Shown here piece after piece: positions 23,666 to 36,874 of a DNA stretch of 64,000 bases. This DNA comes from Astrocystis sublimbata (Eukaryota > Ascomycota > Sordariomycetes > Xylariales > Xylariaceae), in assembly GCA_022453515.1 (NCBI GenBank), contig JAJNNY010000007.1:992001-1056000 (forward strand). Direction: 5' to 3'. Numbering within the stretch: the stretch's first letter is position 1; each line of letters begins with the position of its first letter. The position numbers and the translations under genes are program-made. The notes beneath the pieces were generated by a model that ran no database searches, had not been told where the DNA came from, and worked only from the letters and a program-made list of their open reading frames with translations.

Positions 23666-25695
23666 TCTCTCGGTGTGGGTGGACGACCTCTCACCCAACC
23701 CCATTGTTGATTGTTGGATGTCGAGACAAGGGTCGAATTCTGGGCTGAGCAAAGCACTTTGCGGGGCGGAATGGGAACTGGAAACCTTCGCCCAACACTC
23801 GACATATCAATCCAATACCGACAGTTCTGACATGGACAAGTGATAGTCGATCTCTTGCACCCTTCCAGCCTGGTCGGTGTCCTGCTCGCCTGGTCTGTCG
23901 CCTGCTCTGTGCACCTAGTGTATTTTAGTACCGGTGATCATCGATCGATTGTCGCACGAAAACGACATCTGGCACGCCAAGCCGCACTGCTGGAACGCCT
24001 CGCCCAGGCCTGTCCTGCCCTGCCCTGCCCTGCCCATCGCGGCGGTCGCCAGGAACATCAAGTCGAGTTGAGTTTGCTGGCTGACCAACTGTGACTGACT
24101 GACTGGTATGCATACGAGTCGTCTCTTTCCTGCCCCGTCTGCCTTCCCCATGCTCGTCCAGCCCCATGTCTCGCTTGTCGTCTGTACGAGTACCTAAGTA
24201 CGGAGTGCGTCCGTCTATCTGTCGAGCAGAGCGGCAGAGCGACAGAGACGAAGGCGCGTGTCGCTCCCGCCTCCACAACACGCGATATTGTGACCGAGTT
24301 CGGCTTAGGGGTGCTGAGGATCAGCACGCCAGTCTTGGCTGCTAGGGAGTCCTGCCTGGCTGAGCGATGATCGCCCCCGCGACTTTCCCTAAACCACCGG
24401 CATCCTGCCTGGCTCGCCTGGGTCCGCATCGCCTGGCAGGGGTTTCTAGGGTCTCCCGTCAGGATGAGAGGGTCTTTTCTAGGCCTGGAACACACCATGT
24501 CCTGCGGACCCTTGCCTCTTCATTTCCATTCGGGCACTTTTCGCTGGGCTACGCCTGTCCGATAGCTGTGTCATCCTCCTTTGGTTCGAGTGCGCTTTTA
24601 CGATTATACTCAGCGATAATACAGTATATGTCTACCGAACCTACCTGGACAGGACAGTACACGGACGTACACGTGCTGATAGCGCACATCTGATAGAGCA
24701 CGTCTCCCGACTCCTCTCCATACCCGTGGCCGACCCAAGACCCCCCCCCCCTCCCCCCCAAGTACATACCCATAGGCGAATAGGGTGACCTGCCTACGAG
24801 TACCTATTCTTCATACCGACTACTGCTCTGCCGCCACTACCGTTGCTCAGATCCCAAGTCAACTCAGCCAGCTTTACGAGTAGGTAGCTTTAGCTATCGA
24901 CGACACACACCAAACGCTCGGTCACCAGGATTCTGCCCGCACCGCACCAGACAACCACAGACAACCACATCCCGTACCATGCTCAACGTCCTCCTCCTGC
25001 AACGGCAAGCCTAGGAGCACTGTAACGTACCTAGACTGATCCCACGCATCACATCGAGTGTTCCCCTCCACCCGCCTCTCTCCACATATACCACCTACAC
25101 ACACGCTACCCGTCACTAGAGTACACCATCTAGGTTAGGTTGGATACCGTACTTACACCTACGCTGCTGCTGCTAGTACCTATCCTGGCTGGCTGGCAGA
25201 CTATTGCTCGTCCACTTTTCCTCGATATACCCATTGCCCCTGCGTTCTCATCTTCCACCACTCGTTCCATAGCCTTACCATACCATACATATTCTAAGGG
25301 TAGGTGAGTTGTTAGTGAACAAATATCCACTGACGCCGCTTTTTGCCAAACCTTCTGTACCTCCTGGACTGCACACGAAGAGCTGTCTTCACTCGCCAAA
25401 GCAAATTAAACGAAGCGAGGACGCTTACCATCTTTTGTGTTTCTAGACAAGCCGTCATTAGCGGGGAATCTCGTCAACCATACATCAGCATTTATGAAGG
25501 GAGAGGACGGGACTCTTCTACACCCATCGAGTCCCCCACACCCGCTGTTCGAGTTTGTCAATGGCCACGGCCACACAAGACCTATTCTCCTCAAACCTCC
25601 TCCCGGATACGTAAAAAGAGACTGTGCCCAGGCTTGCACTCAACAGCCTAGCGCGCGGTGGTCATAATAAGCTACCCAAGCAGGAAGACCACTTC

Positions 25696-28600
25696 ATGAC
25701 ACGAGAAACGAACCACAACGAACCTCCTCATCCGGCACTATTGGGCGACATCTCCACCACAGCTCCTCGCCACAGAAGCGTCGCGTCCGAAACCTCGTCC
25801 TTCTCCGTCCGAACCTTGTACACCGAAGCGAACCAGCAAGGCGAATATACACAAGCCACCAATGCGAGCACGCCTAAGACTGGGAGACTTGGGGAATTCG
25901 CGACGGAGATTGGTCACTATGGTTTAAGGCCTGCTGTATCTGACACTTACACACAATCCCAAAGTAATCAGACACATTGTTCGGTACAGGGGGCTGTTTG
26001 CGAGCACGAGGAGTTTTCCCTCACTGGACAACATCCACCTCAGTTTCTCTCGGCGCAGCCGAAAAGGTTGTCAGAGTACGAGACTGGGCAGAAGGGCAAT
26101 AGCCAACCGCCTGCCAAAAAGCAACGCGCTCGTCTCACGCCTCCTCGTCAAATCGACCTCAGTAGCTTCGCCAGGCCCACCTTGCCACCGAAGCTCACGG
26201 ACGGGCCAGTTTCACCCCTCTTTTTTTCTCGCAGACAAAAGCCAGTGTTGATCCGACCACTCGGCTACACTGGGTTAGAGGCGACTACGATGTTAAAGAC
26301 AGTGCGGGACGGCACCGAGGTGACAACTCTGAAACTAGCAAGAGGCACCGTGAACACGGCTAGTCCGGCAAGATCTTCGAGTACCCCAGGCAGTTGGTCA
26401 TCAATTGACGCGGCCACATTGAACCGGAGTCCTGACACACAGGCCTCAGTTCCAGGGTTGCAGGTACTCCAGAGTGTTGGTATCTTGGAGCTGCTCGAGC
26501 GCGATGATCGGCCGACTTTCATTGTCGATAGTCTTAACCCTGTCAACGCTACGCCTACGGAAACCTTTGTGATACTGTATGCGAATCCCGCGCTCCATGT
26601 ATCTGACAACATTCGCCAACTAGTATTCGGAGATTTCAACGATAGTCAGGACGGGAAGACCGAGTTCATCAATTTCAGAACATGGGTCCAATCATGCGGC
26701 CATTCTACGGAAGGAGCTGATACGTTCTTGCCGGCATACCACTATGGCGGTGTCAACTGGACTTGTTCCATACTCAGGAACAGGTTTCGGTTCGTCAGCG
26801 CGAATACTAGTGTGGCCTCAGTTCCACACCCTTCTCTGGAACCGCAGATAGAACGTGGCACAAGCATCGAGTCACGGAGTCGAGGCATAACACCAATTGC
26901 AATATCTCAGACACCGAGCGATGTCCATATCCACGATCGCGATTATTTTGGTGATGTTAATGAGATGAGCGTTGACGATCAGCTCTCACCAAGAATTGAC
27001 GAAAGTGTAGGAGATCCCATGGTGATTCAGCAGTCTCAACCTTTCATACCCGCGGCTCTCGCTGGAGTGCCCCAGCCATCGTTTGACTGGACTAGGATTC
27101 CCCTGACTCCGGACCTGCCGGAACACATTCATTTTGCCCGGACGCGGGACTGGGCATCTACCCCACTTGGCCCCATGGCGGAATGGACTGCAGAGCTGCG
27201 CACCATATCCAATCTCGTGATGGGGAGCCCTCACCCAGCAGCACTCTATTGGGGCCCGGAGTACACAGTGATATATAATGAGGCTTATGTCGCTTTGGCT
27301 GGCAACAAGCACCCCGAGATGATGGGTGCGAGTTATCAAGTGGCCTGGGCTGAACTATGGGACGAGATTCGACCGGTCTTTGAGAGCGCGTGCGAGTCGG
27401 GCCAAGCAACTATGAAAAACGATGATCGTTTCATCATGCATCGACACGGCTTCAACGAAGAGGCATTCTTCTCCTGGTCGATTGTACCTCTAGTTGGAGA
27501 GGATGGCAATGTCGTTGGCCTTTACAACCCTGCCTTCGAAAACACGCGACGTAAACTGGCCGAGCGGATGATGCTCACTCTACGTGAAGTCGGGGAGAAG
27601 ACTGCCCTTGCACGGGATATCAAGGGCTTCTGGACCCAGGTGAACAAAGGGCTCGAGACCAACGAGGATGATGTACCCTTTAACCTAGTTTACTCCGTCG
27701 TGGAAGACATGGAGAGTGATATTTGTTCCATGCACTCAGGTAGCTGGATGAATCCACCTCACCTGATGCTGGAGGCATCCCTCGGTGTTCCCCAGGACCA
27801 CCCCTGCTTGGTTCTGGGTTTGGACTTGAAAACAAGCAACGAGGGTTTCGCGCCGTACATACGAGAATCGATGTCAAACCACGGTAGGCCAGTAATATTA
27901 TCAGCCGAGCAAGGAACCCTACCCGAGGGTCTCATGGATGGATTTGAGTGGCGAGGTGGCAGGGAACCCTGCCGCTCGATTGTCATTTTCCCCGTTCACC
28001 CAACCACGGGCAGTGAAAGTGTCGTTGGCTTCATCGTAATGGGCATCAATCCGCGAAGGCCATATGATAAGGATTACCAGCTGTTCGTCAACTTGCTGTC
28101 ACGACAGTTGGCGACATCCCTTGCCTCAGTTGTTCTATTTGAAGAAGAAATTCGGCGAGGGCAGAGAGCGGCCCAGATGGCATTGCGCGATCGCCAAGAG
28201 CTCACGGAACAACTGCATATTCGCACACGAGAAGTCGAAGAAAGTGAGCTCAAATTTACAAGAATGGCCGAATTTGCACCCGTCGGCATGTTCATCGCTG
28301 ATCACCATGGTCACATCACCTATTCCAATGACATGTGGTGGGATTTATCAAGGCACAATAGGTCAGAGAGTGTCAACTTCTGGATGCGCAGTGTCAAAGA
28401 CGAAGATCGACCGGCGCTTGAAGCAGTGTGGCGACGACTCGTCTCAGAGAAAATTGCGATCACGCACGAATTCAGGTTCAAGTGTTCTCGTCACGAAGGC
28501 GGCGTTATCATTGACACATGGGTATTAATGAGTGCTTATCCAGAGAAAGACACTGAAGGTGGGATCAAGAGCATCTTTGGTTGCATCACCAACATTTCAC

Positions 28601-30189
28601 AACAGAAGCTGGCAGAACGAATCCAAATGCAGCGCAGAGAAGAGGCCGTTGAGCTCAAGCGCCAGCAGGAAAACTTCATTGATATAACGAGTCACGAAAT
28701 GCGCAATCCATTGAGCGCTATCCTTCAATGCGCCGATGAGATAGCAGGAGCGTTGACATTGCTTGCAAAGGACGGCACCGACAAGAGCGAGAGTTTGAAA
28801 CTCGCTCTTGCCGGCTGTCTCGAAGCGGCGAATACGATCACTCTTTGTGCAAGCCATCAAAAGCGGATTGTCGACGATATCCTGACGCTGTCCAAGCTCG
28901 ACTCGCAGCTACTCCTCGTCACCCCGGTGGACGTACAGCCCTTGGCGGTAGTTCAGCGTGTGCTTAAGATGTTTGAGGGGGAATTGAACACGAACGGCAT
29001 CGAGATGAAGTTTCAGGTCAAAAATCGGTACATTGACATGGGTGTCGACTGGGTTAAATTGGATCCTTCGCGACTCCTACAGGTGCTAATTAACCTGATG
29101 ACCAACGCCATAAAGTTTACGCAGGCTCATCCTAAACGCTCCATTGTGGTGACCCTTGATGCATCTACAGACATTTCTGAGATGACACAATCGGGCATCA
29201 CGTACTTCCCACGTGATCGGTCTGACCAGGACGATCTCACGGATCAACCCGACTGGGGTCGCGGGGACAAGATTAACCTTCACTTCTCGGTGGAAGACAC
29301 CGGAAGGGGTCTAGATGAGCATGAGCGGAAATTGCTGTTCCAGCGCTTCTCACAGGCGACGCCTCGAACGCACGTCCAATACGGCGGGTCTGGACTAGGC
29401 TTATTCATCTCAAGAATTTTGACAGAACTTCAGGGCGGCCAGATAGGTGTAACTTCACAGAAGGGTGTTGGGAGTACGTTCTCCTTTTACGTCAAAAGCC
29501 GCAAGATGGCTATTCCATCATCCGAAACTAAGGCACTACCATCTGCACCCCCTCTCACTCGAGCGCCCGGGTCCTCCACTATGATTGAGAGTCGGCAGCC
29601 GAAAACCAGCACACAGAATATGCTTCGTCGCTCCGCAAAGGGAGCGCCCCCAGAACCAAGGTACTCTGAAGATGGCCGGCGATTGTTCGATGTTCTTATC
29701 GTCGAAGATAACTTGGTGAACCAAAAAGTGCTGCAGAGATCACTTCGCAACGTGGGAAATAATACCAAGGTGGCTAACCACGGAGGCGAGGCCCTCGAGG
29801 TGTTGAAGGGGTCCCGGTACTGGTTAGGAAACGAGTCTGCTGGTGATGATATCTCTATTATCCTGATGGACTTGGAAATGCCTGTCATGGACGGAATGAC
29901 TTGCGCAAGGAAAATCCGCGAACTCGAACGGAATGGTACTATCGTCAGCCACATCCCTATCATTGCCGTTACGGCCTATGCGCGGCCGGAGCAGATCGAG
30001 AATGCAAAGGCTGCCGGAGTGGTGAGTTGAGATCTGATCTAGTGAACAATGATGGAACGAACCCATGCGCTGATATCCCGTCTCTAGGATGACGTCATTT
30101 CGAAACCGTTTAGAATACCCGAGTTACTACCCCGAATAGAGCAGCTGGTGGAGTTGACTGCTCGTTACGCGGAAGCCGCTGCTGCGTAG
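25696..30189 (+). CDS. Hybrid sensor histidine kinase with PAS domains and receiver
   Basis: Exons 25696-30021 and 30088-30189, 1475 aa from the first in-frame ATG. A long low-complexity N-terminus is followed by a PAS-like region (about residues 470-630), a GAF-like stretch, a second PAS (about 855-975), the H-box FIDITSHEMRNPLSAI with phospho-acceptor His near residue 1000, the N-box NLMTNAIKFT near 1133 and G-boxes DTGRG and GGSGLGLF. The receiver (about 1335-1475) has VLIVEDN and the phospho-acceptor Asp in LMDLEMPVMDG near 1392; its conserved Lys (ISKPF) is in exon 2. The protein would sense a signal through PAS/GAF and pass phosphate His to Asp to an HPt protein. A possible extra 5' exon 25494-25610 would join in frame at 25684 (GTAAAA donor, CAG acceptor) and add 43 residues. 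Confidence 0.92.
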
Positions 30190-31928
30190 TTGAAGATTAA
30201 AACGGCTCCTGTTCTACAACAGCGTAGAGTATTATCTGCCTGATCATGCCGGAAACGGCTTTGGCTACACTCCTCGTTCTCGCATATTATATATGTTGAA
30301 CGACTACATTAATATGCATTTTGTCTTGCTAGTCTTGACTTTTTTGTTTTTTTCACAGTCGGTTCATTATGGTGTTTTGGGAGTTAAGAGGTACCGATAT
30401 GAGGAGCTTAAAAATTTCGGGAGACAATGGCACCGAGTGTGATGTTGGCATCTGAATTGGGTCATGGTTCACTAGAAAATGGGCGATTTCAGGCGCATAG
30501 GACCAGCATAGCCTACATTTGGATTTCTGCTGTTTTCTCTCTCTTTTTGGTCACTGCAAAACAAGTGTTGTTTTGCGATTGAGTCGTGCGGCTCGTTGTG
30601 ATTGGAGACGAGACGAGAAGTATAATGAAGCGTGGGTGGGTTGGTGTTGCTGAGACAACCAGGGTTGAGACTGGGTTGAAGGCCACCTAGCATTGAGGTT
30701 TATTACGAAATCAAAGAATCTCTCACATAGTGCGCCAAACGAATTTACGGAAAGGTAGGGGTTGGATCCTCAATAACAACTGCCCAAGCTCATTTTTGCA
30801 ATCTACGCTTCTGGCAATATTTGCCGCTGTCGTGGTGGTTTCTCGCGTGCCGGAATCCAACTGCTCCAACATGGGTATTTCAAGTGATAGCACCCAGCCA
30901 ACGAAGCTACCTGCCAACCTTGAAGTGATAGTCAATGTGGGCGGCAGAATGCATTACGAATATGATGGGAACATCTCGAGCTGCCTGATACCTATCTACA
31001 TACCTATCCACGTGGGTTACCGAGTTACAGTTCAGCCCCTATCACACATGTGTTTGTTTACTGCCCAGCATTCAACCCGTGCTGTGGTCTGAATCAATAT
31101 TGGATTATGTGATTTGCATGGACCACTCACCGGGCATGCACTTGCGCTTGCACAATATTTTGGTGAATTGGAAAGGGCAAAACTACCTAGGGATCTATAG
31201 TAATTAGCACGCCAACGCCAAGTTACTTAGGTACCTATTTAAGGTAAGGTCAACTAACAGAAATAAGCACTCTATGTGAGAAGAGCATCGGGCCCATCCC
31301 GAAACGGCATGCCTAAGTACCTAGTAGCGCGTACGGATGACTCAGGGCCCCCTGGTCCTTGTAGTTTGTGTGGCCTTGTCGTGTTGGCTGCCATTGGCCT
31401 GCAACGCCGTCTGCTCTCGAGGACGCCAAGTCGATCCAATTCCATCATCTTGTCATTGCCAGGCTTGTCTCTCTCCAAATCATCTGTGCCCCTCCACGCC
31501 TCCACGCCTCCACGCCTCCACGCCTCCACGCCTCCAAGCTTGACCTCAACATTGCCATCCGCTGCTTCCATATTGGCCCTTAGACCTACCGAACCGCCGG
31601 GCTCGCTGGTGGCATACGAGAATACGAGAACCCTGCAGGGCCGGATTGTGCAATTGGCCTATGATGAGCAGGCACAGATGAACGTGTCCGGCGCAAAAGT
31701 GTGAAATGGTTCCAAGCTCCTAGACTCCAATAATACGATCGTGCGCTTCGCAACCCACAGCCAGCAGCAGCCTTGGGCCTGGCCTCGCCCGGTACCGTTT
31801 CGCTTGCTGTGCTGCACCTGCACCTGCACCTGCGCCTGCACCACGTTGTTGCTTCAGTTCCCTATCGTCCGCGACAGCCCCATGAGCACCAACGCGTGTG
31901 TTACGTACGGCCTGCGTCGGCAATCCCC
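30190..31928. other. Intergenic between histidine kinase and Zn2Cys6 gene
   Basis: No coding frame I can support. It holds TACCTAGGTA-like copies at 31180-31235 and 31310-31325, an octamer minisatellite at 31491-31538 and a CACCTG-rich stretch at 31815-31845 just before the regulator start. Confidence 0.45.
31491..31538. repeat. CCTCCACG octamer minisatellite
   Basis: Five perfect 8-bp units followed by one unit with a single change. It is open in several frames but not part of a supported gene. Confidence 0.92.
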
Positions 31929-34900
31929 ATGATGATGATGATGACCTCCGCTGTCAACACCCCGTCCACCATGGCGTCGGCGACGTCACCACCGTTCCAG
32001 TCTACGGAATCGCCTCACCCGCCTACGGCTCATGAGCGCAGCCAAGCGTCCATGGCGAATCCCTCGCCCATCGGCCAGCCGCCCGCAGCTAGTGGCGTGT
32101 CCGGTGCGCCGCCGCCTCCGCCTCCGCCCTTCATCACCGGCCCTATCACGCTGGACCCCTTCGCCACTCCATCCGACACCTTGAATCCCCGAAGCTGCGT
32201 GACATGTCGCCGTCGCAAAGTGCGATGTGACAAACACATGCCGTGTGGCAATTGCCGCAAGGCCCAGATCCAGTGCGTCTTTCCAGCGCCAGGCCGAGCC
32301 CCCCGACGGCCGCGTGCCAAGGACCCCAATGCGCCCCCGAAGCAGACGAGTGAGCGCGAGATGGAACTCCTGAAACGGCTGCGGAAGCTGGAGGGCATTG
32401 TCGAAGACCTGAGTGGCCAGATCGAGGTCGAGACTTACAAACATGGCAATAGCGAGTCGCCCGAAGCCACCTCAGACACCGTCCACGATAGCGACCGCCG
32501 CAAGTTGACGGGCAGCCCGCCACACGATGGCCACTCCTCCGCGAGCAACGCGCCAGCCGGCTTCTCGCTGCCGCGCCGAACAGGCACCGGCGGCTCGACC
32601 ATGAGCGGCACCCTCGCGAGTGCGAAGGGCCAGCACGGCGGCGATGTGAATAAGGACTTTGGCAAGCTCGTTTTGAGCGAAAAGGGTAAATCCAGATACG
32701 TCAGCAACGCATTTTGGACCAAGATCACCGAAGAGGTAAGCCCTTCCCGTCGCACAGAGCAGTCGTGTGTCCTTTCTGTGCTAAGTCGCCTCGAAGATCG
32801 AAGCTCTTCGGTCAGAAACCCGTCGCCTTACAGACGACTCATCCGATTCGTCCGGTGACGAAGCCTCGCCCATCGTGGCCAACCCCAGAGCTGATCCGCA
32901 CATTGATCACCACGGATTCATTCTTGGCTACAGCTCGTCCGATGTCGATTTGCGGAAGCTCCACCCCTTACCGTCGCAGATGCTGTTCTATTGGCAGGTC
33001 TACACGGAAAATGTCGACCCCATAGTCAAGCTCCTCCACGTGCCGGCCATGACTAAGATCATCAAAGAATTGGGCAGCGACATGAGTACCATTACCCCTG
33101 GAATCGAAGCTTTGATGTTCGCCATTTATTTTGCCGCCATTACCTCCATGGAGCACGAGGAGGTAAGCAACGGGAATAACGCAGCTTACCGCAGTGTTTT
33201 AACTCGTCATTAGGTCGTAACAAAACTCGATGCTAAGAAAATGGATCTTCTCGCTCGATACCGGTTTGCTACTGAGCAGGCCCTGGCCAGAGCAAATTGC
33301 GTGACCACCTCTGAACTAGTTGTCCTGCAAGCCTTTGTTTTATTCCTCATTCTTGCTCGTCGATACGATGATACCAAGTTCTCATCGGCGCTCACTGGTC
33401 TGGTGGTCAAGATCGCTCAGTCGATCGGCCTGCACCGGGATGGGACCCACTTTGACAACATAACCCCTTTCGACATTGAGATGCGACGAAGGCTATGGTG
33501 GGCCATCTGCGTCCTGGATCTGAGGTCGGCAGAGGACCAGGGCTGCGAGTTGACCGTCGTCGAGCGGTCATTTGATACCCAGTTCCCTTTAAACGTGAAT
33601 GACACCGATATCACTCCTGAAATGACCGACTTCCCATCGGAACGCGTAGGCTCAACAGATATGACGTTCTGCCTGATCCGATATGAGATATGCGCCTTAT
33701 CTAGGAGAGTGCATACCGCTGCGAGCGGTATGGCTCCGTGCCCGAAGGATTCGCAGATCACCCTGGAGGAGCACGAAAGGCAGCTCATTGACATGTATGA
33801 GCACATTGACCAAAAATACCTGAAAGCTTGCCCAGACAAAGAGACCGATCTACTAAATTGGGTATCTGCTACGATAGCCCGGCTCATTATGTCCAAGATG
33901 AGCCTTGTTATCTACCAGCCCCTGATGCCGTCTACCGGCTCGGATCTTCCAAGCGATGTCCGCGATCGACTATTCATGTCATCGATAGAAGTCGTCGAGT
34001 ACAGTCGGGTTCTGAACGCAGAACCCAAGATTAGCCGTTGGCGATGGCTCTTCCAGACGTACAACCAGTGGCATGCTGTCGCATACCTCCTGCTTGAGGT
34101 TTGCCGACGGTCTTGGTCGCCCTCAGTCGAGCGCGGGTGGCTGGTTTTGACCGCCACTTTCTCAAGGGATAATTGCGTCGATAACATAGCCAAACCGGCG
34201 ATATGGCAATTGCTACGGAAGCTCATGTATCAAGCCGAGAGGCATCGAGAGAGTGAGATTGCACGGTTGCGGGCCAACCCTCAGGCTGCCGAAGAACTGG
34301 ATATCGATAAAGATAACAAGCTGCCGCCGGCTAGTTTTCAACACTTGCCCAGCTCTGTGCGTAGTACTCTTGCGCGAGACCGGTGGCGGAAGCTTGTTGG
34401 CGCAGATATTCCAGAAAATCAAATTACGCGTATCAATCCATTTGATAGAAATGGCAACAGTGGCAACCACAACAACAGCAGCAGCAGCAGTAATATCGCC
34501 ATCCCAGAAACATTATCAACAGCCCCGCAACGAACACCGAACCCAGAAGAGGTGAACTTCAACGATCTTGATTGCACAATGAATGAGCCATTTTTCAGCC
34601 CACAGGGCCTCTATCCATTGGCATTTGCAGGAGAGGCATCCGACTACACCCGGCAAGCCGTCCTGAATGGCGACGCCTTTGCGACGGCGACGCCAACCTT
34701 CAAGTCCACGCAGTCTACCTTGCCCATCGAGACTTTCAACACGAGAGGAGCGAATGCGCTGCCAAATCAAGAGGCATTGCGAATGGGCATAGATCTGGGC
34801 GGGGGAGGCAATGCAATCACGGACGACCACCCTCCACCCTGGCTTTGGAACGCGCAAACATTGCCTGACAACTTCACAGGGTATAACGACATGGCACTAG

Positions 34901-35007
34901 GCGACGATCAAGACATCAATATGGACACGGGCGACGTGGTCAATTGGCAGAATTGGATGGACTCTGGACTGGGCATAAACGGGGTGGGATTCACGGGCGG
35001 TATATAA
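31929..35007 (+). CDS. Zn2Cys6 fungal-specific transcription factor
   Basis: Exons 31929-32735, 32797-33162 and 33214-35007, 988 aa. The start is the first ATG of a five-Met run (the frame is open further upstream only from a TTG). The binuclear zinc cluster at about residues 90-116 reads C-x2-C-x6-C-x5-C-x2-C-x6-C with RRRKVRC. A short coiled-coil (EMELLKRLRKLEGIVEDL) follows, as in dimeric Gal4-type factors. Exons 2-3 encode the fungal transcription-factor middle homology domain (SIGLHRDGTHF..., MRRRLWWAICVLDLRSAEDQG). The C-terminus is Asn/Gln/Ser-rich and acidic, activation-domain-like. Intron 1 ends at an AAG acceptor (32794-32796); intron 2 is ordinary. Target genes are unknown; a pogo relic separates it from the metabolite locus, so it need not be the cluster regulator. 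Confidence 0.9.
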
Positions 35008-35060
35008 AGTCTGGTCTGCTTTGGCGTATGCTATATCGCAAATAGTTTCATTATCATTTA

Positions 35061-35108
35061 ACATCATCCACAAGTCAGTGTCGCACCTAAGTCAGTGTCG
35101 CACTTTTC
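35061..35108 (+). repeat. Left terminal inverted repeat
   Basis: It matches the right end (reverse complement) at 46 of 48 positions. It contains two direct copies of AAGTCAGTGTCGCAC at 35072-35086 and 35089-35103, likely transposase binding sites. The two mismatches are transitions, one of them of CpA to TpA type. Confidence 0.92.
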
Positions 35109-35159
35109 CATAATTTCAAACCTTCTTCTTTTACTTACAAATATTTAACCAATCATAAC

Positions 35160-36776
35160 ATGACACGTAAATCTAGTGAAGCCAATCTGCAGCTAGCGGT
35201 CCAAAGTAAAAAACGCAACCCTTACTTTTCTTTTCGGAAGCTTGCCAAGATCTTCCACGTTTGCGACCGTACCCTTAAGCGACGATTTAAAAAAAAAGCA
35301 ACCATAAGCAATAACGAACTAAACAAAACGAAATTTTATTATATCTAAAGAGGATACTATTACTAAACGCGTACTCAAGCTAGATTCGCAAGCGTTTCCG
35401 GTCCGGCTTCGATACGTTAAAGAAATAGCTAATATCCTCCGATGCGTACGCGATACGAAGCCCGTAGGCAAGAACTAGGCCTCGAACTTCGTATAACAAC
35501 GACCTGACCTCCGGATATGTTTAAATCGTCGAATCGACTACTAGCGAGCTTTTAATAAAGATTTTATAAGTTATTACGTATAGTTTAAACTTATAGCTGA
35601 TATAATTACGAAATATAGTATTATAGTTAAAAATATATATAACTTTAATAAATTAGGGTTTCTAATAGGTATAATTATAACTAGAATAGTTATAATAAGC
35701 TTAGAAAAATATAGAAAACCTAGGCAGGCCTAGCAAGGAGGCAGAGAATGGGTTATAGTAGTTTAAGCTATTAATTCTTAAGGCTGGGCGGTACTACTAT
35801 ATACTATCTTTGCGGGCGTGTATTACCTCGCGTTTTGGTATCGCGATACTATTTTGCTACCTAACTAGGTTATTAATTTTTTAAATAACGGTTGGATTAT
35901 AAACAAAATAAATATAAAATAGCTATAATATTTTGATTTATATACTTAGAGCTATATAAAAGGTATAAAACGTTTTTTGATTTTTAATAGTTATAAAAGC
36001 TACTATTTAATAGATTTTAAAGAATTTTATAAAAATAATAATATTATTACTTTTTATATATCTACTTATTTGTTATATAAACTTTAGCTTTTCGATCTAG
36101 TACTTTTTAATATATTAAAACGCTTTTATTTATTATATATTAAGGATTTAATATAGCGGTACTAAACCTATGTTATAAAAAAGGATTTTTTAGCTGGGTT
36201 TTTTAAAGCGTTTATAACTTTTTTTATAAAAAAAAACATTTAATTAGGATTTAAAGCTACTAGATTTATTCCTTTAGATATAAAAAAGGTAATTTTTTTA
36301 TTAGATATAAAAAAAACGAAAAAACTCCTTTTATTAAACCCGATCTACCCCCCTTAGCTTGGATTTCTAAAACATATACTACTTTTTTTAAAGCTTTAGA
36401 ATAGTTAACTCTTATTAAAAATAGTATCTAAAGGTATTAAAAAAGCTTACTAATACCGATTTTAGAATTAATTAACTTAATTATAAAAACTATATATATT
36501 ATAATATATAAAAACGCTTTTTTATATTAAAAAAACAAAAAACTTTATAAAACTAACTATATATTTAACAAATATCGCAGGATAAAAAACAAGCAACTAG
36601 TATATAAAGGACCTCTTACTATAAAGGATTCTTAAGTTTTATAAAAATTAAAAAGCGATAAGGATATTAAATCGGTAGTCTAAAGTAAAAATAGTCGTTC
36701 TATAAAGAGGGCTTGTGGCTGTCCGCAACGTTGTGGCATATGCGGCAATACCGGGCATAATGCGCGAACATGTTAA
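35160..36776 (+). pseudogene. Decayed pogo/Fot1 transposase
   Basis: The first 62 codons remain open (35160-35348) and carry the psq HTH DNA-binding domain. The catalytic DDE core region is destroyed by multiple stops, mostly TAA/TAG in TpA-rich sequence. The zinc knuckle at 36732-36773 (ending ARTC) is followed by TAA at 36774-36776, then an acidic EEDD tail remains readable in the same frame. The intact N- and C-terminal ends against a shredded middle suggest uneven RIP. Confidence 0.8.
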
Positions 36777-36874
36777 GTAGAAGTAGAAACCTCTGAAGAA
36801 GACGATTCTGATTGATTTGAACTATTTTAACTTCGTTGTTGTTGTGTTTTTAATAATGGCGCGAAATAGATGTT

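Larger units (their letters stand above)
18884..25695. other. 6.8 kb without recognisable gene upstream of the histidine kinase
   Basis: Only short, unspliced-looking frames occur on both strands and none matches a family I know. Contents: a (GT)9 microsatellite at 18894-18911, TACCTAGGTA clusters near 20162, 22460 and 23591-23665, (GACAAT) and (TGAA) short runs near 23316-23350, a (CCTGC)n run near 24013-24030, and C-runs near 24740-24760. Base composition is not AT-rich, so this is not RIP-decayed transposon. It may be a long regulatory or non-coding transcript region for the divergent genes. Confidence 0.4.

Noticed and set aside
31276..31704. 142-codon frame including the CCTCCACG repeats
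   Set aside because: The openness comes from the stop-free octamer; flanking codons show no protein-like features.
31773..31928. N-terminal extension of the Zn2Cys6 frame
   Set aside because: It begins with TTG and encodes a His/Leu repeat from CACCTG runs. The first ATG is at 31929.
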